Shown here piece by piece: positions 1 to 7,717 of a DNA stretch of 64,000 nt. Made by a program: the position numbers and the translations under genes. The stretch lies in the NCBI RefSeq assembly GCF_002582035.1, contig NZ_NUQE01000038.1, positions 1 through 64,000 on the forward strand, given 5' to 3'. Position 1 is the stretch's first letter; each line of letters begins with the position of its first letter. Origin of the DNA: Bacillus pseudomycoides (GTDB lineage: Bacteria; Bacillota; Bacilli; Bacillales; Bacillaceae_G). The notes beneath the pieces are model-generated. The model saw only the letters and a program-made list of their open reading frames with translations, ran no database searches and was not told the origin of the DNA.

Positions 1-2
1 AA

Positions 3-32
3 GGATTAGAAGAATTGTTTATCACAAACTAA
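3..32 (+). CDS. C-terminal end of an ORF, probably IS605-type TnpB (partial)
   Basis: The window opens inside a reading frame that ends with a TAA at 30-32; the last residues read GLEELFITN. The sequence that follows looks like the 3' non-coding end of an IS200/IS605 element, so this is most simply the last nine codons of tnpB. Nine residues cannot prove the family; the assignment rests on the downstream structure. Confidence 0.4.
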   Translation, partial: GLEELFITN

Positions 33-190
33 AGTCTACAAACTGTAGGGCAAGGTTATGTCCGAACAGTATAATATACGCCTGTGGAGACTGTGTAAGA
101 CGCAGTGGGACACCCCACTATGCAACGGTCTATGAAACAGGAAGCTCCTTCTTCAATCAGACCGGAAGGTGGATAAGGAGGGGTTATTCA
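33..190 (+). ncRNA. Right end of IS605-type element with probable TnpB guide (omega/re) RNA
   Basis: Just after the tnpB-like stop comes a G-rich segment with the short motif GTAGGGCAAGG (46-56), then a region ending in a hairpin: CTCCTT (146-151) pairs with AAGGAG near 175-180. This order (TnpB stop, GTAGGG block, GAAGCTCC hairpin, TTCA end) is what I know from right ends of Bacillus IS605/IS1341 elements, where the same DNA encodes the RNA that guides TnpB and its 3' end reads into flanking DNA. The exact boundary near 190 is estimated. Confidence 0.5.
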
Positions 191-449
191 CCAAGAGTTG
201 TAAAATGGTGTTGCTCGTTTTCCTATGGGATGTAAATCCTCTTAAAAACAACCCCTTACAAACCCCTACCAAGCCCCTTGCAAGTAATAAATCATTACAA
301 AAACAAAAAACAAAAAAACTACTACAAGAATGACCCAAAAAGAAATTAAAAAAATTTTAAAATCAAACTGCCAAATTTCCTCACTCATCCTTATATATAT
401 GAAAGAAACTGCAATTTCATATTTGTCATCAAGGATAGGAGGAATACAT

Positions 450-1292
450 ATGGCAGTATACCGGAATGTACAGGTGAATTTTTGGCAGGATGATTTTGTA
501 TTGGACTTAACGCCGGAAGAGCGATATTTTTACATATACTTACTGACATGTTCGAAAACTACGCAATGCGGCATTTATCCATTGCCGAAGCGTTTGGCGG
601 AAATGGAAACAGGCTACAACAGAGAGACTGTGGAGAAGCTGCTTCAGCGTTTCATCGACTATGGAAAAATATTATATGATGCAGAAACGAAGGAGTTATA
701 CATCCAGAACTGGGTGCGTTATAACCCAGTTACGAATACGAACGTTGAGAAATGTGTATTGCGTGAGTTAAAGACTGTGAAAAGTAAAAAGTTTGTCCAT
801 ATGTTTCTTCAAAAATGCTTGGAGGAAGAGTTAAGCATTCCGCTATTGCTGGAGCATTTCGGTGAAGAGTCTCAGGATGCTCCAAAAGATGATTCCGAAA
901 GCTTTGAAGCAGATGAAAAAATAGATTCAGATTGTAATGTATTCACATTTTATGAACAAAATTTCGGAAGCTTGTCACCGTATACCGCAGAGGAACTGAG
1001 CGGATGGATTGATGATCTATCAGGGGAGCTCGTACTCAAAGCACTCCAGATTGCCCATGAAAATAACAAGCGGACGCTTGCTTACGTGAAGGGTATTTTA
1101 CGAGATTGGCACGGAAAGGGATATACGAAGCTCATTGAAGTAGAGGAAGCGGCGGTGAAGTTTCGGAAGAAGGAATCATCTGCTATTCATGAGACTGAGC
1201 AGTTTCTGGAGGAATGTGAAGAGTGGGCGAAAAACGTACCATCTGAAGAAGAACTGCAGAAGTTCTTGCAAGAAAAGGGGTGGCGTCCATGA
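450..1292 (+). CDS. DnaD-domain replication protein, phage/plasmid type
   Basis: A 280-residue protein. The N-terminal half (about 1-110) is a winged-helix replication-initiator type region starting MAVYRNVQVNFWQDD; residues about 170-245 form a DnaD/DnaB-C-like helical domain that includes NNKRTLAYVKGILRDW, typical of primosomal DnaD relatives that load helicase. The start at 450 is preferred over an in-frame upstream one because GGATAGGAGG lies 9 nt before it. Its stop overlaps the ATG of the DnaB-like gene (ATGA), so the two are translationally coupled. Such pairs occur in prophages and integrated elements. The chromosomal DnaD role is unlikely because the partner is a second helicase. Confidence 0.8.
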   Translation: MAVYRNVQVNFWQDDFVLDLTPEERYFYIYLLTCSKTTQCGIYPLPKRLAEMETGYNRETVEKLLQRFIDYGKILYDAETKELYIQNWVRYNPVTNTNVEKCVLRELKTVKSKKFVHMFLQKCLEEELSIPLLLEHFGEESQDAPKDDSESFEADEKIDSDCNVFTFYEQNFGSLSPYTAEELSGWIDDLSGELVLKALQIAHENNKRTLAYVKGILRDWHGKGYTKLIEVEEAAVKFRKKESSAIHETEQFLEECEEWAKNVPSEEELQKFLQEKGWRP

Positions 1293-2578
1293 GCATTCAA
1301 AACGTCGAAGCTGAACAGATGGTATTAGGATCCCTGCTGCTTGATGGTGAATTGATTAAGGAGTGCCGACTGACCGAGCAGCACTTCTCTATGCCTGTGC
1401 ATCAAGCGATATTCAAGGTGATGCGGCAAATAGAGGAAGATGGGCAGCCCCTTGATCTTGTTACGTTTGTTTCGAAAATGGATCCTTCTTTTTTGGAGCA
1501 AATCGGCGGGATTGAGTACTTTGTCAATATCATCGAGAGTGTTCCAAATACTGCTAACTTCTCCTATTACGAGGGGCTTGTTCGGAGTGCATGGAAAATG
1601 AATCGTGCGGGAATGATGGCGCAAAGCATGAGTGAACGGCTTCTTGCGGAGAAGGATGAGAAAGTAATCGGGAAGACGATTACGGCACTCTGTGAACTAG
1701 AAGAGATAGATTGTACATTAGATTTTGATCTGAAGGATACTTTAGTTGGCTTGTATGAAGAATTCCATCAGGACGCAGAAGATCTGATAGGCATTGAGAC
1801 TGGATTTTCCTCTTTAAACAAGATGACGTGCGGCTTGCAGGAAGGTGAATTTGTTGTAATTGGTGCACGGCCTTCCATAGGAAAAACGGCGTTCGCTTTA
1901 AATATTGCGCTTCATGCCGCTAAATCGGGCGTTGCAATTGGGTTGTTTTCTTTGGAGATGAGTGACAAGCAACTGCTAAAACGGATGGTATCCTGCGTGG
2001 GAGAGGTATCAGGAAAAAGGCTGAAAAATCCAAAGCATCGTTTTACGATCGAAGACTGGGAGAAAACAAGCCGGGCATTTGCGGAAATTGGTGATTTACC
2101 GCTCGAAATTTATGATAAAGCAGGCGTCACAATGCAGGAGATTTGGATACAAGTACGAAAGCTGAAACGCAAGCATCCAGATCAAAAACTGCTCGTTATT
2201 ATTGATTATTTACAACTCATTACAGGTGATTCAAAACACAGGGGAAATAGGTTTCAAGAAATGAGTGAAATCTCCCGCAAGCTGAAGCTGATGGCTCGTG
2301 ATTTGAATGTATGCGTCGTAGCACTGTCGCAACTATCCCGTGCGGTGGAGTCGCGTCAAGATAAACGTCCGCTCTTGTCTGACTTACGGGAAACAGGGCA
2401 GATTGAACAAGATGCGGATGTAATTATGCTCATGTACCGGGAGGATTATTATGATCAGGAGACGGAGAGCAAAGATATTACAGAGATTCATGTGGCAAAG
2501 CATCGGAACGGACCTGTTGGAGTTGTGAAGCTGCGGTTTTTGAAGGAGTATGGGAGGTTTGTGGAAGGGAGGGTGTGA
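1289..2578 (+). CDS. DnaB-like replicative DNA helicase
   Basis: A 429-residue hexameric helicase of the DnaB family, which unwinds DNA ahead of the fork. The N-terminal domain (about 1-100; NVEAEQMVLGSLL) is the usual DnaB-N helical bundle. The RecA-like domain follows: Walker A in ARPSIGKTAFALN, Walker B in LLVIIDYLQLI, and the motif SDLRETGQIEQDADVIM near the end. It is somewhat shorter than housekeeping DnaB (about 450), as in phage copies. A GTG at 1280 is also in frame; the ATG at 1289 fits the family start better. It is coupled to the DnaD-like gene and followed by a terminator. Confidence 0.9.
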   Translation: MSIQNVEAEQMVLGSLLLDGELIKECRLTEQHFSMPVHQAIFKVMRQIEEDGQPLDLVTFVSKMDPSFLEQIGGIEYFVNIIESVPNTANFSYYEGLVRSAWKMNRAGMMAQSMSERLLAEKDEKVIGKTITALCELEEIDCTLDFDLKDTLVGLYEEFHQDAEDLIGIETGFSSLNKMTCGLQEGEFVVIGARPSIGKTAFALNIALHAAKSGVAIGLFSLEMSDKQLLKRMVSCVGEVSGKRLKNPKHRFTIEDWEKTSRAFAEIGDLPLEIYDKAGVTMQEIWIQVRKLKRKHPDQKLLVIIDYLQLITGDSKHRGNRFQEMSEISRKLKLMARDLNVCVVALSQLSRAVESRQDKRPLLSDLRETGQIEQDADVIMLMYREDYYDQETESKDITEIHVAKHRNGPVGVVKLRFLKEYGRFVEGRV

Positions 2579-2620
2579 ATCGAAATTTTTGTGATAAGGG
2601 GAATGAAGAAGCCTATTAGA

Positions 2621-2657
2621 AACCTTCTTGTCAATTTAATGAGAGGAAGGTTTTTTG
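2621..2657 (+). terminator. Rho-independent terminator after dnaB-like gene
   Basis: AACCTTC (2621-2627) pairs with GAAGGTT (2646-2652), followed by a T run. It ends the DnaD/DnaB unit. Confidence 0.7.
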
Positions 2658-2660
2658 TTT

Positions 2661-2691
2661 CTTCCAATCGTCATCAGATGACAATTGGAAG
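2661..2691. repeat. Long dyad symmetry
   Basis: CTTCCAAT (2661-2668) and GTCATC (2670-2675) pair with GATGAC (2677-2682) and ATTGGAAG (2684-2691) around a single central A, with one C/A mismatch. There is no T run, so it is more likely a protein-binding dyad or the scar of a mobile element than a terminator. It lies just before a very short ORF (2701-2757) with no recognisable product. Confidence 0.5.
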
Positions 2692-2796
2692 AAGGACAAT
2701 ATGCTGACAGTGAAAGAATTGAGAGAGGTACTGAAAGCAACTGTGTTACCAAGTTAAATTAGAGATCGAAACGATAGAGAAGTAAAGTTTGCATTT

Positions 2797-2837
2797 AGGG
2801 GGTACTTTAATAGCTTAGCTTGATAGGCGTGTGGTAC
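2797..2837 (+). repeat. Fragment of MITE-like dispersed repeat (right arm)
   Basis: The segment ending TAGCTTGATAGGC...GGTAC matches the right arm of the repeat at 13073-13175 and, more loosely, the arms of the one at 5935-6066. Only one arm is present here, so it is a decayed copy. Confidence 0.5.
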
Positions 2838-2880
2838 GATCCCTAAAATATAAAAATATCGGTGTTACTTTCATTCCTTC

Positions 2881-4092
2881 TCACATGTTCGAGCTCAACA
2901 AATCGACTATCTCTTCGTATTCAAGTCGTTTGGCAATTTCGATAGGGATTTCTGTTCGTTTTTCGTTATTTGGCATACTGTATAAGGTTGCTTTTGCATG
3001 CAAGCTAGGTTTATATTTTAGCAACACTCGAACGACTTCGATAAAGCCTCGTTCACATGCGATATGTAAGGGCAGGACTTTTCCTTGTCCTGTACTATGA
3101 ATATTAGCCCCATTTTCTAATAACAACGCGACCATCTCTGGTTTATTGCGGTCGCAAGCAAGGCTTAGTGCGCTCCTTTTATATTCTTCTAATAATTCCA
3201 TATCAATGCCTTTTTCGATTAAAACCTTCGCCGCTTCCAAATTGTTATTTTCAACTGCGTAGTGTAAGGCTGAATGTTTCCTACTTGTCACCGCATTTAT
3301 ATTGGTAACGTGGTCCAAAATATATGTAACAATGTCTTTATTACCAGAACAACTAATTAAATGGAGAGGCGTGACTTTTCTCGTCATAACTTCATTTACA
3401 TCTTCGCCTTTATGCATTAAATATTTTACAGTTTCCGCGTCACCTTTTCTACATGCAAGGGCAAACGGTGTTTCCCCATGATATTTAATCTTCAAGTCTG
3501 CGCCCGCTTCAACTAGTAACGTCACAATCTCAACATTGCCATTTAGACAAGCGATGTGAAGTGGTGTCTTTCGATCAGGTCCTTTTTTATTTAAGGCGGC
3601 TGGTTTAATATTTACTAATTTCTCTCTTACTGTTTCTATGTCATTCTTTATACAAGCATAGTTTAACGTTTTCTTAAAACTTTCAGCCTTAATAGCACGT
3701 TGCAGTTGTGATTTACCAAAATCAGAGGCTGGTTCAATATGATAGTGGGTGTACTCCAGCCAAAGTAATGCAGAACTGCATTCTAAAGTAGGGTTTAAAT
3801 CATTATAATAATCAACCTCATATGAACCATCTGTTTTGACCGTTAAAACAAATGCAGTCCAGTTTGGTTTCTCTATGCCACGTACTCTTTGAATATTGTT
3901 TATAACTTCATTAGATGGAAGTATGTCTGAGCCATGTTCGAATACGCTAGCAGATTCATAATGAAAATAATCATATGTCGTGACAACCCCATCATAAAAT
4001 GCAAATAATATCATTTTTTCAGCTGTACTAGGTGCATGCTTCAACATGATTTCAACAAGTGTTTTTATATATTTGTTTTTCAATTGTTTCAC
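2881..4092 (-). CDS. YezG-like immunity domain fused to ankyrin repeats
   Basis: A 403-residue cytoplasmic protein. Residues about 1-115 resemble the YezG/DUF600 immunity fold (acidic, aromatic-rich; FAFYDGVVTTYDYFHYES, later LTVKTDGSYEVDYYNDL), known from proteins that neutralise LXG/YeeF-type nuclease toxins. Residues about 165-395 carry six or seven ankyrin repeats with the TPLHIACLNGNVEIVTLLVE pattern. No cognate toxin is beside it, so it would be an orphan immunity or a stand-alone binding protein. No signal peptide is seen. An ATG 20 bp inside a TTTCACCTCTACT context gives a good reverse RBS (GAGGTG). Ankyrin calls are firm; the YezG call is a family-likeness judgement. Confidence 0.75.
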   Translation of the reverse strand: MKQLKNKYIKTLVEIMLKHAPSTAEKMILFAFYDGVVTTYDYFHYESASVFEHGSDILPSNEVINNIQRVRGIEKPNWTAFVLTVKTDGSYEVDYYNDLNPTLECSSALLWLEYTHYHIEPASDFGKSQLQRAIKAESFKKTLNYACIKNDIETVREKLVNIKPAALNKKGPDRKTPLHIACLNGNVEIVTLLVEAGADLKIKYHGETPFALACRKGDAETVKYLMHKGEDVNEVMTRKVTPLHLISCSGNKDIVTYILDHVTNINAVTSRKHSALHYAVENNNLEAAKVLIEKGIDMELLEEYKRSALSLACDRNKPEMVALLLENGANIHSTGQGKVLPLHIACERGFIEVVRVLLKYKPSLHAKATLYSMPNNEKRTEIPIEIAKRLEYEEIVDLLSSNM

Positions 4093-4239
4093 CTCTACTA
4101 ATCATTTTTCATTAACGATGTGGTCATTCGACTTTCCTAACAAACTAATAACGAAAGATAAATTATACTTTCTATGATTCTTAACTTTTTACATATATTT
4201 TACCATTTTTCCTTCGTTGGCTGGTAATATGTGCCCCCC

Positions 4240-4365
4240 ATGCTGATTAAGCGGTTTAGACTATTTATCGGGAATGAAGATACTAAGATTAAGATTGACC
4301 ATAGAAGGTTTAAGAAACAAGAAGATTTTATTGATTATTGTACGTTATTTGAAGGTAAAGGGTAA
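4240..4365 (+). pseudogene. Short ORF, probable gene remnant
   Basis: An open frame of 41 codons (starts MLIKRFRLFIGNEDTK) that ends at TAA 4363-4365 and lacks an RBS. The composition is protein-like, but I do not recognise a family. It most likely is the 3' end of a decayed gene. The rest of the gap 4093-4514 shows only AT-rich promoter-like DNA. Confidence 0.3.
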
Positions 4366-4514
4366 ATAATGCTTTTGGGTGATTATATAATTTTTTACTT
4401 ACTTTAACTGCTAATAGTATGATATTTTTTTAATATAATAATTTGTGAGTTTTGAGAACATTCATTGTGATGTTTTCATATAAATGAAATATAGGTGAGG
4501 GAAAGGATATAAGA

Positions 4515-5090
4515 ATGGAAAGTAAAAAAGTAAGTAATATAGTTAGAATGATTTGGTGGGCAGTCCTTATCATTATTACGGCATGGAGTGCATATATGTT
4601 ATTTGATGGTAGAGGAACGAAAGCTTTCATGGGATTGTTAACGGTAGTTAGCTTAATTGCAATTGGTATTTGGCAAAGAAAGTCACGTTATGCATTTCCA
4701 GATTTCTTTGCCGGAATGACATATGTGTTTATTTTTATTGCTGTAGGATTGGGAACGTTTGGTGGATTTTATAGCATTCCTCATTTTGATGATTTTCTGC
4801 ATTTAACTTCAGGGATATGGATTGGATGTGGAGCATGGATCTTAATGGGGCTATTAGTAGGAAAAACTATTATTAATCAGCTTCCTAAGTTCTTTATTGG
4901 GTTGTATATTATTTTATTTGCGCTAGCAATTGCAGGAGCATGGGAGCTTCTTGAATTTGCTGGTGATAAACTGTTTCATTTCACCGCACAAGGTCGAGAT
5001 CACGATGACACGATGTTTGATATGATTGATGGATTAATCGGAGGTATCATCGCATCCGCTTTTGTTATAAGAAGTCATAGCAAGAAATGA
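4515..5090 (+). CDS. Integral membrane protein, YjdF/DUF2238-like
   Basis: A 191-residue protein with about five or six hydrophobic segments (around 10-30, 37-52, 65-90, 95-118, 128-145 and 168-185). Conserved-looking polar motifs lie between them: HFDDFLHLTSG and AWELLEFAGDKLF followed by DDTMFDMIDGLIGG. Acidic and histidine residues in this arrangement are seen in the YjdF/DUF2238 group, whose role is unknown. A GAGGGAAAGGAT RBS lies upstream. It is monocistronic, with two terminators downstream. Confidence 0.65.
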   Translation: MESKKVSNIVRMIWWAVLIIITAWSAYMLFDGRGTKAFMGLLTVVSLIAIGIWQRKSRYAFPDFFAGMTYVFIFIAVGLGTFGGFYSIPHFDDFLHLTSGIWIGCGAWILMGLLVGKTIINQLPKFFIGLYIILFALAIAGAWELLEFAGDKLFHFTAQGRDHDDTMFDMIDGLIGGIIASAFVIRSHSKK

Positions 5091-5099
5091 AGCTAAAGG

Positions 5100-5133
5100 A
5101 GTATCGTCTATTGCGGACGGTACTTTCTTTTGT
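5100..5133 (+). terminator. Terminator after membrane protein gene
   Basis: AGTATCGTC (5100-5108) pairs with GACGGTACT (5116-5124), followed by TTCTTTTGT. Confidence 0.7.
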
Positions 5134-5156
5134 ATTTAACATTTGTATAGAATAGC

Positions 5157-5197
5157 AAACCTTCCTGTGGAATTAGTGTCAGGAAGGTTTTGTTTAT
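5157..5197 (+). terminator. Second strong hairpin terminator
   Basis: AAACCTTCCTG (5157-5167) pairs perfectly with CAGGAAGGTTT (5180-5190), followed by TGTTTAT. It stands 25 bp after the first terminator and isolates the cupin gene. Confidence 0.75.
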
Positions 5198-5387
5198 AAC
5201 GAACTATAGAAATTGATGCCTCATTTTTGGGTGGTTGGATAAATTGATAAAAACTCTTTAATTAGGCAGTAATAGCTTTTGGGCATCCAATGTTTCAACT
5301 ATGTCTGAATGATTTTTAAGGAACATTTGATAACGATTCTGCTGTAAATGTAAAAACAGAAGTTTATCCTTAGATCGAGTGATTCAA

Positions 5388-5915
5388 ATGGATAGGACAA
5401 CGGAAGAGGTACTCGTTCATCCGGACGGAACAACAATTACTTTACTGGATCGAGGAACTGATAAACAGGGAGAATTTTTAATTGTTGAACATATAGTAAT
5501 GAAACGTGGTGCTATGAACGGACCTCATTGGCATCCAATTCTGACGGAATCATTTACGGTTAAGGAAGGGAAGATGCGCATCATAGTAGATGGTAAGGAG
5601 CAGCTTCTTGGACCTGGTCAACATATTAAGGTTCTTCCTAAACAGGTGCATCAATTCTGGAACGAGAGTAAAGATTGGTTGATAGTTATTCATGAAATTC
5701 GACCACCAGGGAATCATTGGAACATGTTCAAGCTCATTCATAAATTAACCAAACAAAACAAATTAAATTCCAAAGGAATCCCTTTGAACCCATTATGGTT
5801 AGGGATGGCGTGAGAGTGTATAGATGGATATATAGAAGGACCTCCTATCTTCTTACAAAGGATAGTATTCGGGGGATTAGCACGACTGACACGTGCAATC
5901 GGATTTCAAATTTAG
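5388..5915 (+). pseudogene. Cupin-domain protein interrupted by in-frame TGA
   Basis: The first 141 codons encode a cupin barrel with the metal-binding pattern GPHWHPILTESFTV and a later PKQVHQFWN. A TGA at 5811-5813 ends the frame after NPLWLGMA. Reading on in the same frame gives 34 more codons, including GYIEGPPIFLQRIVFGGLAR, up to TAG 5913-5915. That tail is the usual C-terminus of this cupin group, and the residue at the TGA would be Trp (TGG to TGA). The gene therefore looks like a recent nonsense mutant, although the cupin fold itself is complete. The start at 5388 is uncertain because the RBS is weak. Confidence 0.7.
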
Positions 5916-5934
5916 GCCTTATATGGGGTCCCGC

Positions 5935-6066
5935 CACATATCCATCAAGCTAAGGCTTTGAAATGTCCCCAAAACGAAGATTTTATTATTTTACAGTTAA
6001 TTATGAGAGTTCAACTCATTTTTTTCGTTTTAGGGGCAACCCATTTCTAAAGTTGATGGGCATGTG
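5935..6066. mobile_element. MITE-like element with ~43-bp imperfect terminal inverted repeats
   Basis: The left arm 5935-5978 (CACAT..CCATCAA ... CCCCAAAACGAA) is inverted at 6024-6066 (TTCGTTTTAGGGG ... TTGATGGGCATGTG), separated by 45 bp of AT-rich DNA. It has no coding capacity. Related arms occur at 13073-13175 and 2797-2837. It looks like a non-autonomous repeat dispersed in the genome. The gap 5916-6243 holds nothing else that I can identify. Confidence 0.6.
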
Positions 6067-6249
6067 ACGAGAGCTCAAAATGTATTCATTCATATTCACA
6101 GATGAAATCTTTTTAGTTGGATCCTTACGCTGAAGCAGCAAGAAATTATTGTTCTTTGAGCATTAATTTGATTTTTTATGGAAAGATATACTAGTAAGTA
6201 TACGATTTGAATGTTCTATTTTTTAGAGTATAACAGGAGGAGAATGAAT

Positions 6250-6519
6250 ATGTCGGAAATTGAAGTAGGCGAAATTTTTACCCTTAGCGATGAGAATAAT
6301 GAGGAGCAGGAAGTTGAAGTGCTCGGAACGATGAATGTCGATGGAGCAGAATACATTGCTGTTGGCTTTGTAGAAGACATTCAAACGGAAACAGAGGAAG
6401 ACATTGATATCTTCTTTTTAAAAGTAGAAGAAGATACTGAATTCTCATACATTGAGAGTGACGAGGAATTTGAAAAAGTATCTGCTGCGTTTGAGAAAAT
6501 TATGGAAGAGCAAGAATAA
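6250..6519 (+). CDS. DUF1292 protein (YrzB-like)
   Basis: An 89-residue, very acidic protein starting MSEIEVGEIFTLSDENNEEQ. It fits the DUF1292 family: small beta-rich cytoplasmic Firmicute proteins of unknown function, one of which (YrzB) sits beside yrrK/yrzL in Bacillus. The start at 6250 is chosen because AGGAGGAG lies 7 nt upstream; the ATG at 6244 is too close to it. It stands alone here, away from the usual conserved location, so it is a paralogue rather than the core yrzB. Confidence 0.75.
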   Translation: MSEIEVGEIFTLSDENNEEQEVEVLGTMNVDGAEYIAVGFVEDIQTETEEDIDIFFLKVEEDTEFSYIESDEEFEKVSAAFEKIMEEQE

Positions 6520-6637
6520 TATTGGTTGGACACAAGAGGCGGATGCATATCTGCCCTCTACTCAGGCAAAAACCTTGCTTTGGGGAAATAGGCCCAGATC
6601 GTAAAAGGCTATTCCATCACCTCTTCAAAGCCTAACT

Positions 6638-6674
6638 ACAACAAGGACAAGCCAGTTTTGGCTTGTCCTTGTTC
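6638..6674. terminator. Bidirectional hairpin terminator
   Basis: AACAAGGACAAGCC (6639-6652) pairs with GGCTTGTCCTTGTT (6660-6673). It lies between the converging DUF1292 and DUF2269 genes and can serve both. Confidence 0.65.
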
Positions 6675-6735
6675 CATGCTGCCCCCGGTGAATTCAAACG
6701 GTAATCACACAAAGCCGCTATTCGCCCTAGATTTA

Positions 6736-7182
6736 TCACCCTTGCCACAACACAGGCTTTGTCACCATGAACCATAACATCGCCATCAAAAGAACGATGT
6801 AAATCCAAACAGAACGCCGCAACAATTGAATTAAGGCGTTCTTGTCTTGACCTGTTTCGCTGAATTTCCGAATGGTCGGCGAAAAGGCGCGGGCTAGGAA
6901 AAATAATGAACTCGCCAAGAGAATAAGAGTCGTCACTATCCAAGGGGTCTTCCAAGTCCAAGGGCCCGCCAGTACAAGCAGGACCCCGGATGCAACCAGC
7001 ACATGCCCGGCATGCTTGGCCAGCCTGACCGAAAATCGGAACACATCCAGATAAGCCTGCTGTGTTCGAGCTTCTGAAGCCCGCAGTTTTTTGATGAGCG
7101 GAAGTAATACAAAAAACGGGCCGATGGATAAGATTACACTGAAAATATGTACATACAGAAGCAGTCGATACAACATGTCCAT
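6736..7182 (-). CDS. DUF2269-like integral membrane protein
   Basis: A 148-residue protein with four hydrophobic segments (about 5-28, 55-72, 78-98 and 122-142). The pattern MLYRLLLYVHIFSVILSIGP, with a conserved HI in the first helix, and the segment LAKHAGHVLVASGVLLVLAG fit the DUF2269 family of unknown function. It starts 12 bp after the ASCH gene, so the two form an operon. Both genes are visibly richer in G+C than their neighbours, which suggests acquisition from another Firmicute such as a Paenibacillus-like donor. Confidence 0.7.
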   Translation of the reverse strand: MDMLYRLLLYVHIFSVILSIGPFFVLLPLIKKLRASEARTQQAYLDVFRFSVRLAKHAGHVLVASGVLLVLAGPWTWKTPWIVTTLILLASSLFFLARAFSPTIRKFSETGQDKNALIQLLRRSVWIYIVLLMAMLWFMVTKPVLWQG

Positions 7183-7194
7183 CCTTATATCACA

Positions 7195-7545
7195 TTAACC
7201 TTCGATGGGACGGAACTCATGAACCCAAACTCTCATCTTTGGCAGCCACGGCATGCCAGGGTGAAGAGACAGGATAGATTGCTTATATTCCTCCACATTT
7301 GCATAGCCTTCTTGACGGGCGTGTTCATCAGTCAATTCGCCAAGTGACTGCGAATAGACCTTCTCCACAACATACTGGTGACCTTGAAGCTCCATCACTT
7401 CCCCGACATCCGCATATCTCCCGTTGCGGCGAGTAGCCGTTTTCTGTCCTGCAAGCACTTTTTCAATGTCCTCCTGAATCGTGATGAGACGTTCAATCGT
7501 ACATGTTTTTGGCGGTAAAGCGTTCGTTTCATTTTGGTTTGTCAT
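7195..7545 (-). CDS. ASCH-domain protein
   Basis: A 116-residue protein. The segment ITIQEDIEKVLAGQKTATRR, followed by GRYADVGEVMEL and later VWVHEFRPI, fits the ASCH (PUA-like) fold, thought to bind RNA or modified nucleosides. The start at 7545 is chosen because GGAGAG lies about 8 nt upstream; the longer open frame to 7653 lacks an RBS. It is the first gene of a two-gene operon with the DUF2269 protein. No substrate can be inferred. Confidence 0.75.
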   Translation of the reverse strand: MTNQNETNALPPKTCTIERLITIQEDIEKVLAGQKTATRRNGRYADVGEVMELQGHQYVVEKVYSQSLGELTDEHARQEGYANVEEYKQSILSLHPGMPWLPKMRVWVHEFRPIEG

Positions 7546-7717
7546 CTGGGTCACTCTCCTTTTTTCATTTAAGCATAAGCCAACTTTATCATATAAAAAA
7601 ATTATTCTATATAGCAAGTTTCTACTTAATAGGGATAACAAACTTTCATACAATGTTTATACGATCATGAGCATCTGAATTGAAGAAAGTTGTATCTTAC
7701 TAGATGTGTATACTTAG

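Noticed and set aside
2701-2757. 18-codon ORF starting MLTVKELREVL
   Set aside because: It has a fair RBS and resembles the first residues of an excisionase-type helix-turn-helix, but it is too short to judge and is not conserved-looking after codon 12.
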